Shown here: one piece after another, positions 34,212 through 42,248 of the stretch
How positions within the stretch are numbered: the first letter of the stretch is position 1
Layout: every line of letters starts with the position of its first letter
From: Brevibacillus fortis
GTDB taxonomy: Bacteria; Bacillota; Bacilli; Brevibacillales; Brevibacillaceae
Reading direction: 5' to 3'
DNA length: 64,000 nt
Assembly (NCBI RefSeq): GCF_003013395.1
Contig: NZ_PXZM01000031.1
Coordinates: forward strand, 78,357 to 142,356
Program-made: the position numbers and the translations under genes
Notes under the pieces: model-generated
Told to the model about the DNA's origin: nothing
The model's input: the letters and a program-made list of their open reading frames with translations, nothing else
Databases searched by the model: none

Positions 34212-34889
34212 CTGAAAATCCTTGATGCGCATAGCGATGTGTTATGCAAGTTATGGCAGAATCCCGAGTTGGACTTTTATTAAAGAAGACAAGCTCTTAC
34301 AAACTGGTTTTGCCGCTCTTGAAAAAGGGAATGTAGACATACAAGTGCTAGCCTGTTTCGTCCCTTAACAGGTGCCGCTTGGACGTCGTTTTCATACTGT
34401 ACTAGAAATGATCGATATATTTTATCAAAAGGTAGCGAGTGATCAATTCCGGCCCATTTACACAAAGGCAGATTTGGCTGAACGGGTATTAAAGGGAGAG
34501 AAAGGGGCTATTCTGTTTGTAGAAGGCGCGCACGCATTAGAAGAGAGTATGGTTCAGCTACGTACGTGGTTCCGGCTTGGTGTACGAGGCATGACTCTGA
34601 CATGGAATCATGGCAATGCCCTAGCGAGTGGAAACGGAGAGCCGAATCCAGGTGGACTTACTTTATTTGGACGAGAAGTCATAGACGAAATGAATCGGCT
34701 GGGGATGATCATTGATGTTTCGCATTTGGCTCCGATTTTGATGGCATCATCAAGACATTTGGAGACATGACAGCCGCAGCAGGTTACGCCCAGTTACTAG
34801 AAGCTTTGCTAAAACGTTATAAAGAGGCGGAAGTATTGAAATTTGTGCAAGGAAATTGGTTGCGTGTTTTCGGAAACGTGCTACAATAA
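34212..34889 (+). pseudogene. Decayed membrane dipeptidase (M19) gene
   Basis: Three pieces of one M19 (renal dipeptidase-like) protein remain. Piece 1 (34212-34283) reads LKILDAHSDVLCKLW with the zinc HxD, but begins with CTG where ATG is expected, after AGAAGGAG. A +1 frameshift follows near 34281. Piece 2 runs from 34282 through an in-frame TAA (34366-34368) to about 34730, with RFHTVLEMIDIFY, GAILFVEGA, LTWNHGNA and IIDVSH. Piece 3 (34731-34889) restarts at SDFDGIIKTFGD in another frame and ends with the family's FVQGNWLRVF. The jump from DVSH to SDFDG removes about a hundred or more residues, including metal ligands. Not functional. Confidence 0.85.
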
Positions 34890-34958
34890 AGCATGAGGAT
34901 ATTAATGTACCAAGTTCAACATTAAAATTCAGGTCAAAAGTAAGTTGAGTAAAAGCAC

Positions 34959-34987
34959 TTGCAATTTGACATGGACAGGACTACAAT
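34959..34987 (+). promoter_or_regulatory. Candidate sigma-A promoter of korAB
   Basis: TTGCAA (34959-34964), 17 bases, TACAAT (34982-34987), followed by a 95-base leader to korA. Confidence 0.6.
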
Positions 34988-35082
34988 TGTTACTGTCTAT
35001 GCACAGAAATGTCACATCTTATCAGTCTTTTCAAGGTGTGATAGGCAGCTTTTCTCACAGTCACTGAAAGGGTGGAATCTGA

Positions 35083-36861
35083 ATGATTAGTCAACTTTCC
35101 TGGAAAGTTGGAGGACAGCAAGGGGAGGGCATCGAGAGTACTGGTGAGATTTTCTCGATGGCAATGAACCGGATGGGTTACCATCTGTATAGCTACCGTC
35201 ACTTCTCTTCCCGTATTAAGGGTGGACACACGAACAATAAAATTCGCGTGAGCACAACGCCAATGCGTGCGATCTCTGACGATCTGGACATTCTCGTAGC
35301 GTTTGACCAAGAGACGATCGATTTCAATGCGCATGAGCTGCGTGAAGGCGGCATCATTATCGCGGATGCGAAATTTAATCCAAAGTTGCCGGACGGCTTG
35401 AAGCCAGTTCGCTTCTTCACTGTACCATTGACTGAGATCGCTGATGAGCTGGGAACTTCCCTGATGAAAAACATGGTGTCGATTGGTGCTTCCAGTGCCA
35501 TCCTCGGCATTTCAGTGGAAAGCTTCCGTCCCATCGTTGAAGATATGTTCCTCCGCAAGGGCGAAAAAGTGGTTGAAAAGAACATGGATGCCATTCGCCG
35601 CGGATTTGACTTTGTAAATGAATTGACTGGTGGTCAACTGCCTGAGTTCCAAATGGATAAGGCTGATCCACAAAAACAACTGTTCCTCATCGGTAACGAT
35701 GCGATCGCTCTGGGTGCTGTAGCAGCGGGCTGCCGTTTCATGCCAGCTTACCCGATCACACCTGCTTCCGAGGTAATGGAATACTTGATTAAAAAGCTGC
35801 CTAAATTGGGCGGTACTGTTATCCAAACAGAAGACGAGATCGCTGCTATCACGATGGCAATCGGTGCTAACTTCGCGGGTGCTCGTTCCTTGACTGCTTC
35901 TGCAGGTCCTGGTCTGTCCCTGATGATGGAAGCGATTGGTCTGGCTGGTATCACGGAAACACCAGTTGTAATCGTGAACACTCAGCGTGGTGGCCCATCT
36001 ACCGGTATGCCTACCAAAATCGAGCAATCCGATGTGAATGCTATGATCTATGGTACGCATGGTGACATTCCAAAAGTAGTTATCGCGCCAAGCACAGTAG
36101 AAGAGTGCTTCTACGATGCAGTTGAAGCGTTTAACATTGCGGAAGAATACCAATTGCCTGTTATCCTGATGACAGACTTGACTCTGTCCTTGGGTAAACA
36201 AACCGTTGTTCCATTTGACTATAGCAAAGTAGAAATCCGCCGCGGAAAACTGCTTGCTGGACAAGAATTGCCAGAAAAAGAGCAAAACGACCTGTTCAAA
36301 CGTTATGAAGTAACAGAAGACGGCGTTTCTCCTCGTGTTATTCCTGGTCAAAAATACGGTTTGCACCACGTAACTGGTGTTGAGCATGATCAAACTGGTC
36401 GTCCATCTGAGAATGCTGCAAACCGTATTCAACAAATGGATAAACGTATGCGCAAAATGGAAGGCGTACTGAAAAACTTCAAAGGCGCTGTAACAGCAGA
36501 TGCTCCTCACGCTGATGCGGATGTTCTGGTTGTGGGTATCAACTCCACAATTGGTACCATTCAAGAAGCAAAAAGCCGTTTGGAACAAGAGGGAATGAAA
36601 GTAAACCATGCACAAATCCGTTTGCTGCATCCGTTCCCAACTGAAGAAATTAAAGCACTCGTAGATAAAGCGAAGAAAGTTGTTGTTGTTGAGCACAACG
36701 CTCAAGCGCAAGTAACAAGCTTGCTCAAACAACACGTTGGAAACGCTGAAAAAATCGAATCCGTGCTCAAATATGACGGTAACCCATTCCTGCCGAAGGA
36801 AATCTATGCTGAAGTGAAGGAGCTGGTAAAACATGGCGACTATGAAAGAGTTTCGAAATAA
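35083..36861 (+). CDS. korA: 2-oxoacid:ferredoxin oxidoreductase subunit alpha (gamma-alpha fusion)
   Basis: Part of a ferredoxin-linked 2-oxoacid (probably 2-oxoglutarate) oxidoreductase that makes acyl-CoA and reduced ferredoxin. The 592-residue protein fuses a gamma domain (about 5-180; GGQQGEGIESTGEIF) to the alpha pyrimidine-binding domain (from ~200; GAVAAGCRFMPAYPITPASE). ATG 35083 follows GAAAGGGTGG. It overlaps korB by 29 bases. Ferredoxin-type cluster domains are absent, as usual for this two-subunit type. Substrate choice between 2-oxoglutarate and pyruvate is from family resemblance only. Confidence 0.92.
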   Translation: MISQLSWKVGGQQGEGIESTGEIFSMAMNRMGYHLYSYRHFSSRIKGGHTNNKIRVSTTPMRAISDDLDILVAFDQETIDFNAHELREGGIIIADAKFNPKLPDGLKPVRFFTVPLTEIADELGTSLMKNMVSIGASSAILGISVESFRPIVEDMFLRKGEKVVEKNMDAIRRGFDFVNELTGGQLPEFQMDKADPQKQLFLIGNDAIALGAVAAGCRFMPAYPITPASEVMEYLIKKLPKLGGTVIQTEDEIAAITMAIGANFAGARSLTASAGPGLSLMMEAIGLAGITETPVVIVNTQRGGPSTGMPTKIEQSDVNAMIYGTHGDIPKVVIAPSTVEECFYDAVEAFNIAEEYQLPVILMTDLTLSLGKQTVVPFDYSKVEIRRGKLLAGQELPEKEQNDLFKRYEVTEDGVSPRVIPGQKYGLHHVTGVEHDQTGRPSENAANRIQQMDKRMRKMEGVLKNFKGAVTADAPHADADVLVVGINSTIGTIQEAKSRLEQEGMKVNHAQIRLLHPFPTEEIKALVDKAKKVVVVEHNAQAQVTSLLKQHVGNAEKIESVLKYDGNPFLPKEIYAEVKELVKHGDYERVSK

Positions 36862-37699
36862 CGTAAAGCCAAACTGGTGCCCAGGCTGTGGAGACTTCTC
36901 CATCCAAGCTGCTATTCAACGCGCTGCAGCGAGCGTTGGTCTGGAACCTGAAAATCTGGCGGTTATTTCCGGTATCGGTTGTTCTGGTCGTATTTCCGGT
37001 TACATCAACTGCTATGGTTTCCACACGATTCACGGGCGTTCCCTGCCAATCGCACAAGGTGTGAAAATGGCGAACCGCGAGCTGACAGTTATTGCAGCTG
37101 GTGGTGACGGGGATGGATTTGCGATCGGTATGGGTCATACTGTACATGCTATCCGTCGTAACATGAACGTAACTTACATCGTAATGGATAACCAAATTTA
37201 CGGTCTGACAAAAGGTCAAACCTCCCCGCGTTCCGCGACAGGTTTCGTGACCAAGTCTACACCGGCAGGTTCCATCGAGTCCTCCATTTCTCCAGTTGAA
37301 CTGGCGCTGTCTGTTGGTGCGACATTCGTTGCTCAATCCTTCTCCAGCGATCTGAAGGGCTTGACTGAACTGATCGAAAAAGGTATCCAACACGAAGGCT
37401 TCTCCTTGATCAACGTATTCAGCCCTTGTGTAACCTACAACAAGGTAAACACGTACGACTGGTTCAAAGAGAACATCGTACCAGTAGACACGATCGAAGG
37501 ATACGATCCACATGACCGTATCAAAGCAATGTCTACTTCCATGCAACACAAAGGCCTGATTACGGGTCTGATCTACCAAAACACTGAGCAAAAACCTTAT
37601 GAAGCACTCGTTAACGGCTTCAAAGAACAAGGTTTGGTTAACCAAGACATTCGCTTGTCTGAAGAAGACTTCGAAAAATTGGTTAAAGAATTTGCTTAA
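36833..37699 (+). CDS. korB: 2-oxoacid:ferredoxin oxidoreductase subunit beta
   Basis: The thiamine-diphosphate-binding subunit, 288 residues. It has WCPGCGDFS (~15-23; CxxC for the iron-sulfur cluster), GIGCSGRISGY, and the thiamine motif GGDGDGFAIG followed by MDNQIYGLTKGQ. ATG 36833 lies inside korA behind AAGGAG, indicating translational coupling; a second ATG is three codons in. A strong terminator follows and also serves the converging gene. Confidence 0.93.
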   Translation: MATMKEFRNNVKPNWCPGCGDFSIQAAIQRAAASVGLEPENLAVISGIGCSGRISGYINCYGFHTIHGRSLPIAQGVKMANRELTVIAAGGDGDGFAIGMGHTVHAIRRNMNVTYIVMDNQIYGLTKGQTSPRSATGFVTKSTPAGSIESSISPVELALSVGATFVAQSFSSDLKGLTELIEKGIQHEGFSLINVFSPCVTYNKVNTYDWFKENIVPVDTIEGYDPHDRIKAMSTSMQHKGLITGLIYQNTEQKPYEALVNGFKEQGLVNQDIRLSEEDFEKLVKEFA

Positions 37700-37712
37700 G
37701 TTTGATAGAGTG

Positions 37713-37744
37713 AAAAACCTCTCCTTTACGGGAGAGGTTTTTTT
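37713..37744. terminator. Bidirectional terminator between korB and ykvI
   Basis: AAACCTCTCC (37715-37724), a short loop, then GGAGAGGTTT (37731-37740) and TTTT. The flanking A and T runs let it work from both sides. Confidence 0.9.
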
Positions 37745-37745
37745 G

Positions 37746-38780
37746 TTATATTCGATCGCGCCACTGCCTGTACACGAGCATGACAAGGAAAAAGACGACC
37801 AATTGACCAAAGAGTGGATAGAGGAAGCGGAGGAGCGAGCTAAATCCGATAAAACTGATCATATAGCATATTAGTAAAATCCCGAGTAAAATAGTCGGAC
37901 CTCGAAGGGGGGTAACTTGTCTAATTTGTTGGGCGAGACCAAAAACATTGGCCACAAGAGTCGAGAAAATTTCGGCATACACCAATAGAGAGAACAAAAA
38001 GGGAATGGTCGGCCCCAAGCCTTGCAGAACAGCAATCATAGGCATTTCCGCGTGATGGATTCCCGGCATTTTTACAGAAAGAGAAGCATAAGCGAGCAAG
38101 AGCAGAAGGCCTATTCCTACTCCTCCTATGACTCCCCCTAGGATAAGAGGTTTCTCACTCGTACTCTGTCTCCCCATCGGAATCAAAACCGCTTGTGTAA
38201 GCGTGACATTTAAGGCAACATAATAAAAGGGAGAACTAAGCCACGCCCAAGGTCGTAACGATTCAACGACGACATTCGTATCTAACCATGGCTTGGTATA
38301 AAGGAAGACAAGTATAGTAAAGCCAATGAGCATCGGAACAAAAATGCTGTTCACGTGATGGATGGCAAACAGCCCTTTTTTCGTTACGAAAAAAATCAAA
38401 ATCATGCTAAGCCAAATGCCGATTTGGGGGGACAATTGAAAAGACTCCCAAAATATTGCACCGGTAGCAGCGAGCATGACGGAGGTAGTGCCTAACAATA
38501 CGGTTAAAAGCAAGGTATTAAATACGGTTCCAAACGGATGTCCAAATAAATAGGTGCTGACTTCTTGATAGGAATCGGCCTGAATCCGATAGGCTATCAG
38601 CATGACGCGGATGCCGGCCCAAATAAACAGCATCGTCGCGAGAATAATTCCTACTAAGCCTTGTGTTCCATATTGAACAAAGAACTCTACAATTTCTTTG
38701 CCAGAGGCAAAACCAGCTCCTACGACTGTCCCAATATACGTAAAAGCGATCTGCCATGCGGCTCTCCATGTTCCTTGCAT
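37746..38780 (-). CDS. ykvI: YkvI-like membrane transporter
   Basis: A multi-pass membrane protein of 344 residues with about ten hydrophobic helices. The N-terminal AFTYIGTVVGAGFASGKEI is the hallmark of the YkvI family, which belongs to the amino acid-polyamine-cation/LeuT-like transporter group. The minus-strand ATG at 38780 has CAGGAGGT upstream. Substrate unknown. It is the first gene on the reverse strand in the window and opens the accessory block between korAB and miaB. It is divergent from the MBL gene with 53 bases between starts. Confidence 0.87.
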   Translation of the reverse strand: MQGTWRAAWQIAFTYIGTVVGAGFASGKEIVEFFVQYGTQGLVGIILATMLFIWAGIRVMLIAYRIQADSYQEVSTYLFGHPFGTVFNTLLLTVLLGTTSVMLAATGAIFWESFQLSPQIGIWLSMILIFFVTKKGLFAIHHVNSIFVPMLIGFTILVFLYTKPWLDTNVVVESLRPWAWLSSPFYYVALNVTLTQAVLIPMGRQSTSEKPLILGGVIGGVGIGLLLLLAYASLSVKMPGIHHAEMPMIAVLQGLGPTIPFLFSLLVYAEIFSTLVANVFGLAQQIRQVTPLRGPTILLGILLICYMISFIGFSSLLRFLYPLFGQLVVFFLVMLVYRQWRDRI

Positions 38781-38833
38781 CTCAGACCTCCTGTCCCACC
38801 TTATTCCATCCTATGAAAGGGAGTGAACCGAAT

Positions 38834-39583
38834 ATGCGCGTTACCGTGTTAGGCTATCAATCTCCTTATCCTGGTCCAGGTGGTGCTACTCCGGGTTACC
38901 TGATTGAGACAGACCGTGTCAAAATTCTTCTCGACTGCGGCAGCGGTGTTCTTTCGCAGTTAGGCAAGTATTCGCCCATTTATGAGCTGGACGCTATGCT
39001 TTTGTCTCACTACCATCATGATCATGTTGCGGATGTAGGAGTGATGCAGTACGGTTTGATGGTTCATCAATTATTTGGCCAAAGACCTGCTGACAAGCCG
39101 CTTCCGATCTACGCTCCAGCGCTGCCAGTGGTCAATGCCCAGACATTGGTGTATCGAGATGCGACCACATTTACCCCCATCACCGAAGAAATGTCTGTTA
39201 CCATTGGGGATGTAGCGATCACTTTTTTACGGACAGACCATGGTGACGGAGATCCATGCTACGCCATGCGCTTGGAAGCAAACGGACGTGTCCTCGTATA
39301 CGGAGCTGATAGCGGACCAGGTACAGCCTGGGAGGGGTTTGCAAGTCACGTGGATTTGTTTATTTGCGAGGGGACCTATTTGGATTACAATTTACCAGCG
39401 AAGCCAAATGGTCACCTGTCTGTTCGCCAAGCGGCAGAACTGGCCCAATCCCTATCCTGCCGCTCTTTATTAGTCACGCATTTGTTTTACGGCTATGATG
39501 AGTTTCAAGTAATCGCGGAGGCCAATGCCTTTGGTGCAGGTCCAGTTTATGCGGCGCGCATCGGCCTGCAAATCGATTTATAA
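38834..39583 (+). CDS. MBL-fold metal-dependent hydrolase (YhfI/RNase Z-like)
   Basis: A 249-residue metallo-beta-lactamase-fold protein. The metal site LLSHYHHDHVAD (HxHxDH) is complete, with further ligands in RTDHGDGDPCYA and the late VTHLFYG histidine. ATG 38834 is chosen after AAAGGGAGTG; an in-frame start at 38756 would overlap ykvI. It resembles B. subtilis YhfI and RNase Z-like cyclic-nucleotide phosphodiesterases more than true tRNase Z, as no long exosite arm is visible. Substrate unknown. Likely cotranscribed with mnmM 33 bases downstream. Confidence 0.87.
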   Translation: MRVTVLGYQSPYPGPGGATPGYLIETDRVKILLDCGSGVLSQLGKYSPIYELDAMLLSHYHHDHVADVGVMQYGLMVHQLFGQRPADKPLPIYAPALPVVNAQTLVYRDATTFTPITEEMSVTIGDVAITFLRTDHGDGDPCYAMRLEANGRVLVYGADSGPGTAWEGFASHVDLFICEGTYLDYNLPAKPNGHLSVRQAAELAQSLSCRSLLVTHLFYGYDEFQVIAEANAFGAGPVYAARIGLQIDL

Positions 39584-39616
39584 CGTTGTTTGTGTACATA
39601 GAGAGGAGAGCTGACT

Positions 39617-40177
39617 GTGTTTCCAAATGTATTAGAAGTCGCACGCAAATTAATCCGTGAACGGGTACAAGTGGGAGAAACGGTTGTAGACGCCACGATG
39701 GGGAATGGAAATGACACCTTATTTCTTGCGCAATTGGTGCAAGAAGAAGGGAGAGTAATCGCCTTCGATATTCAGCCGCAGGCGATCGAGAAAACGCGAG
39801 AGAGACTCGAGAGAGAAGGTCTGGCGAAAAGGGTAGAAATGAAGCTCGCCAGTCATGAGGACATTGACCAACTGGAGATTAGTGCCGCGGCGATCATGTT
39901 TAATTTGGGCTATTTGCCGGGTGGAGACAAAGAAATCACAACACAAGCGAGCAGTACCATTCAGGCGATTCAATCAGGGCTGAGGGTCCTCAGACCTGGC
40001 GGAATCATGACGGTCATGATTTACTGGGGGCATCCGGCGGGAGAGACGGAAAAAGAGACAGTGGAAGCATTTTGCCATGAGCTGAGTCAATTGGATTATC
40101 TGGTTTTGAAATACCAATATATCAATCAGCAAAATCAAGCACCGTTTTTACTGGCCATCGAACGCAGGGGACAATAA
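39617..40177 (+). CDS. mnmM: tRNA (mnm5s2U34) methyltransferase MnmM (YtqB family)
   Basis: A 186-residue class I SAM-dependent methyltransferase. The SAM motif VVDATMGNGNDTLFLA (~23-38), the acidic VIAFDIQPQAIEKT and MFNLGYLPGGDKEITT are hallmarks of the YtqB family, now known in B. subtilis as MnmM, which finishes the 5-methylaminomethyl group on wobble uridine. GTG 39617 follows AGAGGAGAG. Located after an MBL hydrolase rather than its B. subtilis neighbours. The assignment rests on family recognition. Confidence 0.85.
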   Translation: MFPNVLEVARKLIRERVQVGETVVDATMGNGNDTLFLAQLVQEEGRVIAFDIQPQAIEKTRERLEREGLAKRVEMKLASHEDIDQLEISAAAIMFNLGYLPGGDKEITTQASSTIQAIQSGLRVLRPGGIMTVMIYWGHPAGETEKETVEAFCHELSQLDYLVLKYQYINQQNQAPFLLAIERRGQ

Positions 40178-40303
40178 AAAGAAGCCAAGGCGATACTTTC
40201 CCGGGCAAGCGCAGCATCCGACATCATTCCTTTGGAAAAGCAAACATTTTGTCAGGTAGCGGAAAGGTGTACAAAAATAGGCACGCTCTTGCCCTTTCTG
40301 GCA

Positions 40304-40312
40304 CATACCCTA
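40304..40312 (+). promoter_or_regulatory. Sigma-E/sigma-K-like -10 element upstream of the YheC/YheD gene
   Basis: CATACCCTA matches the sigma-K -10 CATAnnnTA. A GCAC at 40281-40284 could be the -35, though the spacing is two bases too long. It fits mother-cell expression of a coat-associated gene. Confidence 0.4.
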
Positions 40313-40341
40313 TGTAGAGCAATGTGGTAAGGGGGATCTAT

Positions 40342-41442
40342 GTGGACAGAATCGGGATAATGTTGGATTGGGCCCTTATGGAGAAAGGAATTCATGGCAT
40401 CAAGTCATATGAGCGTCTGCCTTATTATGTCGAAATCGGTAAAGAGCTTGGATTGGAGCCTGTTTTTTTCCATCCGCGGCATGTGAAACCAGGAGATGAG
40501 AGGGTCAAAGGATATTTTTGGAACGGAAACCGACTCGTCTCACAACTGGTTTCAGTCCCGCGGGTCATCCACAATCGTGTTCTGACAGGTGACGCAATAG
40601 CACGCAATGTGATTCGAAGACTGAGCCAAAAGAAGACGGTGTTCAATGGCTTGGTTGTACGGGATAAGAGAAAAGTACACCAGATGCTCTGGAAAAACGA
40701 ACAGATTCGCAGCTATCTGCCGCATACAGTGCCTTATTCCATGGAGCAGTTGCGTCTGTTCTTGGATAAATACCAGGTGGTGTACGTGAAGCCGTCGATT
40801 GGATCAGTCGGAATTGGGGTTGCAAGAATTGAACGACACGGAGGCAACTATCACTTCATTGCATCGAAAAAACGGCAGATTCTATCTCATTCGCAGATAC
40901 TTTCCACTGTGCGACGTTGGGTCGGTAACAAAAGATTTTTGATCCAGCGAGGAATTCCTCTGGCGTACTATGGAGGCAAAACGTTTGATATTCGTGTTTC
41001 GGTGCAGAAAAACAAAGAGAAACAATGGACTGTGAGCGGGATGGTTGCCAAGGTCGCCAATAAGAAAAACAAGCTGAGCAATCTCTCTCGAGGTGGGACA
41101 GCGGTGCCGTTTTCGGAAGCTTTGGTACCAATCTTTCCTGAGATGAAACAACAACAAGCAGTTATCGAAAGAGTTGGCATAGCGGCGGTGGAAATTGCGA
41201 AGCAGTACGGTCGGCATTTTTCATCATTGGCAGACTTAGGCATGGATATGGGAATTGACGAGCGAGGCAATCCGTATTTAATTGAAGTCAATGTACGTGA
41301 TCAGCGCTATTCTTTTTTCAAAGCTGGAGAGAAGGCGATGTTTAAACAAACGTACCGTCATCCACTGGAATATGCGCAGACATTACTCACTGAAAAAAAG
41401 AAACGGAAACATCAGCTTCTATCGCCAAGCCCTTTGCTCTAA
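40342..41442 (+). CDS. YheC/YheD family endospore coat-associated ATP-grasp protein
   Basis: A 366-residue protein with an ATP-grasp ligase fold, of the YheC/YheD family associated with the spore coat. Visible features: VIHNRVL, FNGLVVRDKRKVHQML, the nucleotide-binding VYVKPSIGSVGIGVARI, and the metal-site region GMDMGIDERGNPYLIEVNVRDQ. GTG 40342 lies 6 bases after AAGGGGG; an upstream in-frame GTG at 40324 precedes the ribosome site and is rejected. The ligase substrate is unknown. A mother-cell-type -10 element lies just upstream. Confidence 0.87.
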   Translation: MDRIGIMLDWALMEKGIHGIKSYERLPYYVEIGKELGLEPVFFHPRHVKPGDERVKGYFWNGNRLVSQLVSVPRVIHNRVLTGDAIARNVIRRLSQKKTVFNGLVVRDKRKVHQMLWKNEQIRSYLPHTVPYSMEQLRLFLDKYQVVYVKPSIGSVGIGVARIERHGGNYHFIASKKRQILSHSQILSTVRRWVGNKRFLIQRGIPLAYYGGKTFDIRVSVQKNKEKQWTVSGMVAKVANKKNKLSNLSRGGTAVPFSEALVPIFPEMKQQQAVIERVGIAAVEIAKQYGRHFSSLADLGMDMGIDERGNPYLIEVNVRDQRYSFFKAGEKAMFKQTYRHPLEYAQTLLTEKKKRKHQLLSPSPLL

Positions 41443-41463
41443 AGCAGTAACGCAGAAGAATGC

Positions 41464-41497
41464 AAAAAAGACGGTGGCATTTATTGCCCCGTCTTTT
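41464..41497. terminator. Bidirectional terminator between the YheC/YheD gene and darB
   Basis: AAAAGACGG (41466-41474) and CCGTCTTTT (41489-41497) flank GGCA/TGCC, with A and T runs on the two sides and a one-base bulge. Confidence 0.8.
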
Positions 41498-41512
41498 CGT
41501 ATGGTTGTGACC

Positions 41513-41983
41513 TTATGATTCTGCCGGCTGTTGTTGATCAGCCAAAGGAAAGGGTAGATTGCGAAAGTGACGATATACCAAAGCCAATATGGATTTTCGA
41601 GTCAAAATTCCTTGGAAATATTGCTCGTCGTCTTCAATGCAGACGAAAGGGTGATTAATGGACACTTCCAATGCTTTCAAATATTCATCGGTGTCACGTA
41701 ATCGAGGGACCTTCGTATCCATCACATCATCTACAATATGTTCGGACATACGCTCGGTCTCAAAACGTTCCAAACCTAGAGTCTTATTCATGATCATATT
41801 CGTGCTGATTAACCCATGCAAACGATACTGATGATCCAATACTGGAACGGCTGAATAGCCGGACTTGATAAGGACTAGCAAGGCGTGCTCAAGCGAATTA
41901 CCTAACTGCACATGTGCGACCTTTGTGGACGCGATTATGAGGTCTTTGATCGGAATATGTAACAATGGGATCTCCTGATTCAT
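41513..41983 (-). CDS. darB: Cyclic-di-AMP-binding CBS-domain protein DarB (CbpB/YkuL)
   Basis: A 156-residue protein made of two CBS domains. The segments AHVQLGNSLEHALLVL, YRLHGLISTNMIMN, GLERFE and FVCIEDDEQ closely follow B. subtilis YkuL/DarB, which binds cyclic di-AMP and, when free of it, stimulates RelA and pyruvate carboxylase. ATG 41983 (minus strand) is preceded by AAAGGTGGTGG; the frame continues upstream but has no family similarity. It therefore likely couples potassium/c-di-AMP status to the stringent response. Confidence 0.9.
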   Translation of the reverse strand: MNQEIPLLHIPIKDLIIASTKVAHVQLGNSLEHALLVLIKSGYSAVPVLDHQYRLHGLISTNMIMNKTLGLERFETERMSEHIVDDVMDTKVPRLRDTDEYLKALEVSINHPFVCIEDDEQYFQGILTRKSILALVYRHFRNLPFPLADQQQPAES

Positions 41984-42092
41984 CCAGATCCACCACCTTT
42001 TCTTTCTATCGTCTATAGCAGTAAGAACTGCCTGTGGTCCTCTTCTATGATACCGTAAGCGAGGTACAAACGGTAGGTCTACATGAAGAAAA

Positions 42093-42107
42093 CTTGGCGT
42101 CGCCAAG
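42093..42107. repeat. Short perfect inverted repeat upstream of darB
   Basis: CTTGGCG, T, CGCCAAG; on the minus strand it is followed by TTTTCTTC. Possibly a second terminator for the reverse-strand genes, 110 bases before darB. Confidence 0.45.
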
Positions 42108-42128
42108 CCTTTTGCGGGGAATTGGACG

Positions 42129-42154
42129 AAAAAAGCCCGGCAGTTACGCCAGGC
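42129..42154 (-). terminator. Terminator after the acyltransferase gene
   Basis: On the minus strand GCCTGGC (42154-42148) pairs with GCCGGGC (42141-42135) with one wobble, followed by TTTTTT. Confidence 0.8.
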
Positions 42155-42248
42155 AAGTAATCGAGGTGTGGAACAATTGTCCCTAGTCCTAGTATGCAAG
42201 ATCAAGCTGTTTATTACATTAGGAGTTTAGAGGAAACCAGTTTCCACT

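Noticed and set aside
35512..36903. A 463-codon minus-strand open frame
   Set aside because: Shadow of korA on the opposite strand, with low-complexity translation rich in Phe, Cys and His.
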